Shown here in pieces: positions 59,651-64,000 of a DNA stretch of 64,000 nt (position 1 is its first letter; each line of letters begins with the position of its first letter). The DNA comes from Carettochelys insculpta (lineage: Eukaryota > Chordata > Testudines > Carettochelyidae), in assembly GCF_033958435.1 (NCBI RefSeq), contig NC_134142.1, positions 103,056,501-103,120,500 on the forward strand. Reading direction: 5' to 3'. The position numbers and the translations under genes were made by a program. The notes beneath the pieces were generated by a model. The model was given only the letters and a program-made list of their open reading frames with translations. It did not search any database and had not been told where the DNA came from.

Positions 59651-60029
59651 GGTAGACAAAAATCAGCCTCTCCATGCCTTGAGACTGCCAGCAAAGAACG
59701 TTACAATCCCAGGGCACATGAGAGCTCTCATCTTGTTTGCTCAGGGTAAATACAAGAATGACTTTTATATTTTGGTTTTTTAGAACACACTTAAAAAGGA
59801 GAATTGGGAAGCAGGAAAATATAAGTACTTATAGCAGCCAGAAATACAATAGTGTAAAGAGTCATATACCACTGAGGCAGGAACCAAAGTACTTAAAAGC
59901 CACTCGGCCAAAACAACTGCTGCCTGTTTGAGCAAGGAAGCAAAGCAACAAGAGTATTTCAGTTAGATGGTCCTTATACAACTGCCGTGGTGTCTCAATT
60001 ATGAGAAGGGTAGGCAAGTTTGGTCTGTA

Positions 60030-60125
60030 TCTTCAAAAACAACAAGAAATCCTGTGGCACCTTGTACTAACAGGTATTTTGAAGCATAAGCTTTCACGGG
60101 CAAAGTTCCTGGTGTCTTAAGTTTA
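60030..60125 (-). mobile_element. Penelope-like 3' end remnant, second subfamily
   Basis: 'ctgtatcttcaaaaacaacaagaaatcctgtggcaccttgtactaacaggtattttgaagcataagctttcacggg' is the inverse of the 3' end of a related subfamily. GAAAGCTTATGCTTC is preserved on the minus strand, but the upstream catalytic strand is decayed. Confidence 0.5.
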
Positions 60126-60884
60126 TTACCAGAGTCCATCTGCTGGCTGATTGTCATATTACACTCAGTCAACTGGCACCCTAATTGTTACACACAAATG
60201 TCAAGAAAGTGAGACCCTCCATTTGTTAATTTCTTAGTTTTAGCAAGATGTCCACATGCTTTCAGTGTGCTGACATGTACCTTTATTACTTTCACTTTCA
60301 TGCTTCTCAGAAACAAAATCAATCTTTTCCTTTCCCTCCGCAAGTCCTAGAAGCCACTGTACCCTCACTAATGGCATGCCTGCATCAAACCACTGACTTT
60401 TATCCCCTGCAGTCAAAAGCTATTAATGACTAACATCACATATGTTGTGGTTCTGCCTATGTTTATATTAGGGATGTAAAATTAATTCCTAGAACATTTA
60501 TAATGCTGCAGTATTGTGGCTCAAAATCAGATGGGCTCTAGCAAATTGAGATTGCTGACAGCAAGGCGTAGCTGCATACTGCTAGATGTTTTTTATCTAA
60601 AGCATAATTAGATGGTTGAACTTCTAAAAACTGCATCAAATTAAACAGATCAAAGGATCATCATCCTAATGACCTATGGCCAAAACACCTTGGTTTAATG
60701 TAAGAGTGATATGCCAAACTTCTATAAATGTTAAGAAAGCATTAATGAAGGAAACTTAGCAGTAGGTTGATCTCTAAATAGGATTTTTTTCATTTTACAC
60801 TGAATTGTTGCTGAATAACTTTATACAGGCACATAGCAGGAATGTACAAAAGTGATTGGAGTGGAAGACTGGGACTGTTTAGTC

Positions 60885-61015
60885 AAATACCCAGTTCTGC
60901 CACTGGCTTACTTTGAGACTCTGAACAGTCACTTGAGCTGTGCGCCTCAGTTTCCCCATCTACAAAGTATCATACTACTTAGCTTATGTTTGTAAAGAGC
61001 CTGGAAAGGTGCTGC
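60885..61015 (+). mobile_element. CORE/MIR-type SINE fragment
   Basis: 'cagttctgccactggcttactttgagactctgaacagtcacttgagctgtgcgcctcagtttccccatctacaaagt' is the direct conserved SINE core. Confidence 0.78.
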
Positions 61016-61287
61016 CTAATGGCAAACATTTCTGCATTTCTAAAACTTCACTTTCATTTCAGATGAGCGTATGAGGGTAGAAGACAGATTAATGCAAAGT
61101 GGAGTCAAAAACTTAATGTGCCAAACTTGATATTTAAAGGAAGTTGGCAGCCACCTATATAGAATACTAGGAAACAGACTGGTGGCCATGCTGTGGCCCA
61201 GCATCAAGCTACAGCAAACCCCACTGAAGGTGGGTTGACCCATGGTGCAGTTTCAGGTATGATATCTGAGACACATAAAAACAACAA

Positions 61288-61385
61288 GGCTGTGTCTACA
61301 CTTACAAAAAATTTTGAAATGGCCATGCTAATGGCGAAATTGAAGAATATTAATGAGGTGCTGAAATACATATAAACAAAATGCT
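61288..61385. mobile_element. Half of a palindromic MITE
   Basis: Starts with the family TIR ggctgtgtctacacttac, followed by 'gaaatggccatgctaatggcgaaattgaagaatattaatgaggtgctgaaata'. The second arm is absent. Confidence 0.65.
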
Positions 61386-63218
61386 CATTTTAATCACAGG
61401 GAAAGCTGGTGTGTGTTGGGGACAGGGGGAAGGGCTGTGCCTTTAGATTTAAAAAGAACACGCAGTGTATAAACCTAAAACACAAACAGCTTTTCCATTA
61501 GTATAGGAGCTAATGACTTACTAGGATTTCCAGTGAAGCTGACTGGGCTATCTTCATTGACTCAAGTGGAGTGAAATTTTAGAAAGGTACAAACATTTCC
61601 TGGACAACTCTCTCTCTCTCATCCCACCTCTGCGGTCTCCAGCAGCAATATTTGGAGGCAGGAAGACGCATTACGACACTGTGTCTGCCAAAACAAGGCA
61701 CACACAGCTTTTTCTGAACTGCTGAATCAAGTGAAAATGTTTCATCCTGCCTGCAGTGGTTTTAGAAGGCTCCCTCTGCTGGAGAAAGTGTGAATGTCAT
61801 CTGTCAACACAAAGATGTTATGTGAAAGTAAAACATGGCTTGAGAGGTACCACACAACTGCTGCGCTAAGGAGGTCATGTGAGCTGACAAAACCCTAATA
61901 ACAGAAAAACTGATCAATTCACATGTCATTTTCACCAAGTCTCATATTTTGTCTAGGTATAACACAGGAGGATGTGTTGTCGCCTCAGCTGCACTCTGGG
62001 GCACTTATTGCTCTGTAGGATTTTGAAAGTCCCCATCCATCCTTTTAACTTTGTCCTTCACCTGTTCAAAGGAGCCCAAGAGGGCAGAGCTTCTTCTCAG
62101 ACGACTAAATTGTCACTAAGAATTGGCCTGATGATCCCTCAAAATCAAAACTCAGCCTGATTAAATAAGCTATCAGAAGGAAACACTTGTCTGGCACCAA
62201 CTTATCCTTTAAATATTCTGTGCTCATTTCCCATTCATGAATCACAGTGGACTGACAGCACTAAAGACTGAAATACTCTATTAATTCACTCAGGTTAGCT
62301 GTGAAATCATCCCACAGTGCCTGCCTCAACCCCAACCTGTTAAGGATGAATGGTTAATTTTGCTTCACTGCCATTCAGCATTTGCTTTTTCTGGGAAGAC
62401 TGTTAACGTGGATTCCAGTTAAAAAGCTGGTTTGTACGCGCAGCACTTCTCCAATAGAAACTGGAATGAAGCCATGACACACCTCAAAACAATGCCACTT
62501 GCACAGACCACAGTTAAATAACTCAGACAATAGCTACTTTTTTTATTCCAATCTCTGCTGGATTTGGACTAGTGACCTAGCAGAAGAACAGTATTAGAAT
62601 AAAAGTGCTGTGGACTGATAGGGATCTCAGTTCAGCAAAGCACTTAAATATATGCTTAACTGCATTGCTGAACTGAGGCCATGCACAAAGCTGACGAAAG
62701 GCAGCATTTTCTCCTGGCTCTCCCAACATTTCCTGCAGATATATTGCCCTTTTCAGATAGCAGCTATAAGGCAACAAAACCCCAAAGTGCATTGTGTTAG
62801 CTGACCCTTCAGATGAATCTCAGAGGGAATAGGCATGGCAGAGTTGAACTTACAAGATTGAGTTAAAGAAAGGAAAAAATGCAGTTATTTTTCCAGTTGA
62901 TTAAGTGTTTCACCACTACAACAAATGAAACAGCAGATCATGTGAACCTGTGCATAGGGTCGGAGGCCAGCTGAAGCTGTTTTGAAAGGTTAGAATTTGA
63001 CCAAGATTTTATGGTCATTCCAATCCACCTAATATACATAGCCTTGAAACAAATTTTTTCCAATAGATAAAGCAAATGTCACTCACCTCAGACACAAATG
63101 CCTTCATTGCATTGTTAAGATACTTTATCAGATTTTTCCAGTTCTCCTTGAATTTCATATAAGAACCACCCACAGGAGTCACAAGGAGTTTATGACCGAG
63201 GTAGTTGACTTTGGTAGC
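61386..63218. other. Unassigned sequence
   Basis: No gene or repeat recognised. 'tgctgtggactgatagggatctcagttcagcaaagcacttaaatatatgcttaactgcattgctgaactgaggccatgcac' at 62608-62690 looks like a short old repeat. Confidence 0.4.
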
Positions 63219-63226
63219 CTCTAGAA

Positions 63227-63415
63227 CAGGCGTGTCCAACCCGCGGGCCGCATGCGGCCCTGGACAGCTAGTAATGCGACCCCACAAGATTGTAAACTTT
63301 TAACATTATTATGTGATTTATATACATTAACTATATTATATATTTTATATGTGGCCCAAGACAATTCCTCTTCACTCAATGCAGCCCAGGCAAGCCAAGA
63401 GGTTGGACACGCATG
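63227..63415. mobile_element. hAT MITE with exact 8-bp target duplication
   Basis: 189 bp. CAGGCGTGTCCAACC at the left and inverted CATGCGTGTCCAACC at the right. ctctagaa is repeated exactly at 63219-63226 and 63416-63423. The interior is AT-rich, with 'gcgggccgcatgcggccc' near the left and 'tgtggccc' and 'tgcagccc' near the right, the usual layout for this hAT MITE type. No transposase. Confidence 0.93.
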
Positions 63416-63423
63416 CTCTAGAA

Positions 63424-64000
63424 TGAGCCGTCCTATTGTCACTTAGTCAGGAGGTAATTGGCAGCTATTTTGTTGTCTGTAGCTATAGAAAAAGTTGCTC
63501 AGCCCACCACCCCTTAGCTAAGTAGTGACAGGATGCCTCTCAATCACAGATCTCACCGAACTTTGTGAGCAGTGGGCAAATAAGCATCAACCCCTGCCTT
63601 TTAAATAGGGAATGAGACAGAAGTTAACTTGTAGTGACTGTTCACCTAACAGAAGTTCCACCCTCCCCACCAAAAGATTATCATCTGTGATCCTGAAAAC
63701 CAGTACCTATGCAAATGTCATGACCTCACATGAAAAGAATGCAAATCCTCTCTACAAAACGCTTACTTAAACTACCAAAGATTATTTGCATGGATATCTA
63801 ATGTGTTGGCATTTCTCTGTACCTGAGTTAATTTATACATTCATTGGGATAAACAATGTTGTCTTCAGAGTTGAAAAAATGCACTGCTGCAACAGTCGAT
63901 GTTTGGAGATTGAGCATGGCAACAATGTCGACTTTGAGTCGAATTTGTGGGGAGGTGAAGATACTAAATTCAAATTCAGAAAACCCAACATAACAAAATC
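63424..64000. other. Unassigned sequence to window end
   Basis: 'caatgtcgactttgagtcgaatttgtggggaggtgaagatactaaattcaaattc' at 63925-63980 may be one end of a transposon like that at 37544, running out of the window. Otherwise nothing. Confidence 0.35.

Overview
The window reads as AT-rich, intron-like or intergenic vertebrate nuclear DNA. It has no operons, no tRNA or rRNA gene that I can see, and no host gene I can name. It holds a sauropsid-style mixture of mobile elements: CR1 LINEs, CORE/MIR-type SINEs, hAT and pogo/Tigger-like non-autonomous DNA transposons, long palindromic MITEs, Penelope-like 3' ends, an L1/Tx1-like remnant and a near-complete DIRS retrotransposon. That mixture points to a turtle, possibly a softshell, because the palindromic MITE family is one I associate with trionychian genomes. 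The species call is inference only.

Layout. 0-20 kb is old unique sequence sprinkled with DNA-transposon MITEs: pogo/Tigger-like copies starting at 585, 6565 and 12734; hAT-like copies starting at 2660, 11794, 16198 and 18853; and long palindromes at 9697 and 17819. 20-27 kb holds a decayed L1-like LINE, a Penelope-like 3' end, and a CR1 split by a 0.8-kb hAT insertion. 27-34 kb contains a local direct duplication, one arm of which carries a MITE (a natural empty/filled site pair). It also holds a MITE nested in a Tigger-like copy, two CR1 pieces and a further MITE. 35-46 kb holds a Penelope-like copy with a perfect hairpin, one candidate exon (36015-36195), a larger DNA-transposon remnant, a CR1 and a Penelope-like array with three identical 58-bp units.

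The most striking object is a minus-strand DIRS element of about 5.9 kb (48895-54832). It carries gag, reverse transcriptase/RNase H and tyrosine recombinase reading frames in that order, inverted terminal repeats, and an internal complementary region that matches both outer ends, as expected for DIRS replication through a circle. Every reading frame is broken by stops or frameshifts, and an A-rich run sits exactly on the RT catalytic motif, so it looks intact in structure but dead in coding. 55-64 kb holds further CR1 pieces, including one with a MITE inserted into it, SINE pieces, and a small hAT MITE with a perfect 8-bp target duplication.

I do not see a new multi-gene system. The observations most worth checking are the hammerhead-ribozyme-like cores in the Penelope-like repeats (especially the triplicated array at 44.8-45.1 kb), the DIRS terminal/ICR architecture, and the candidate exon near 36.1 kb.
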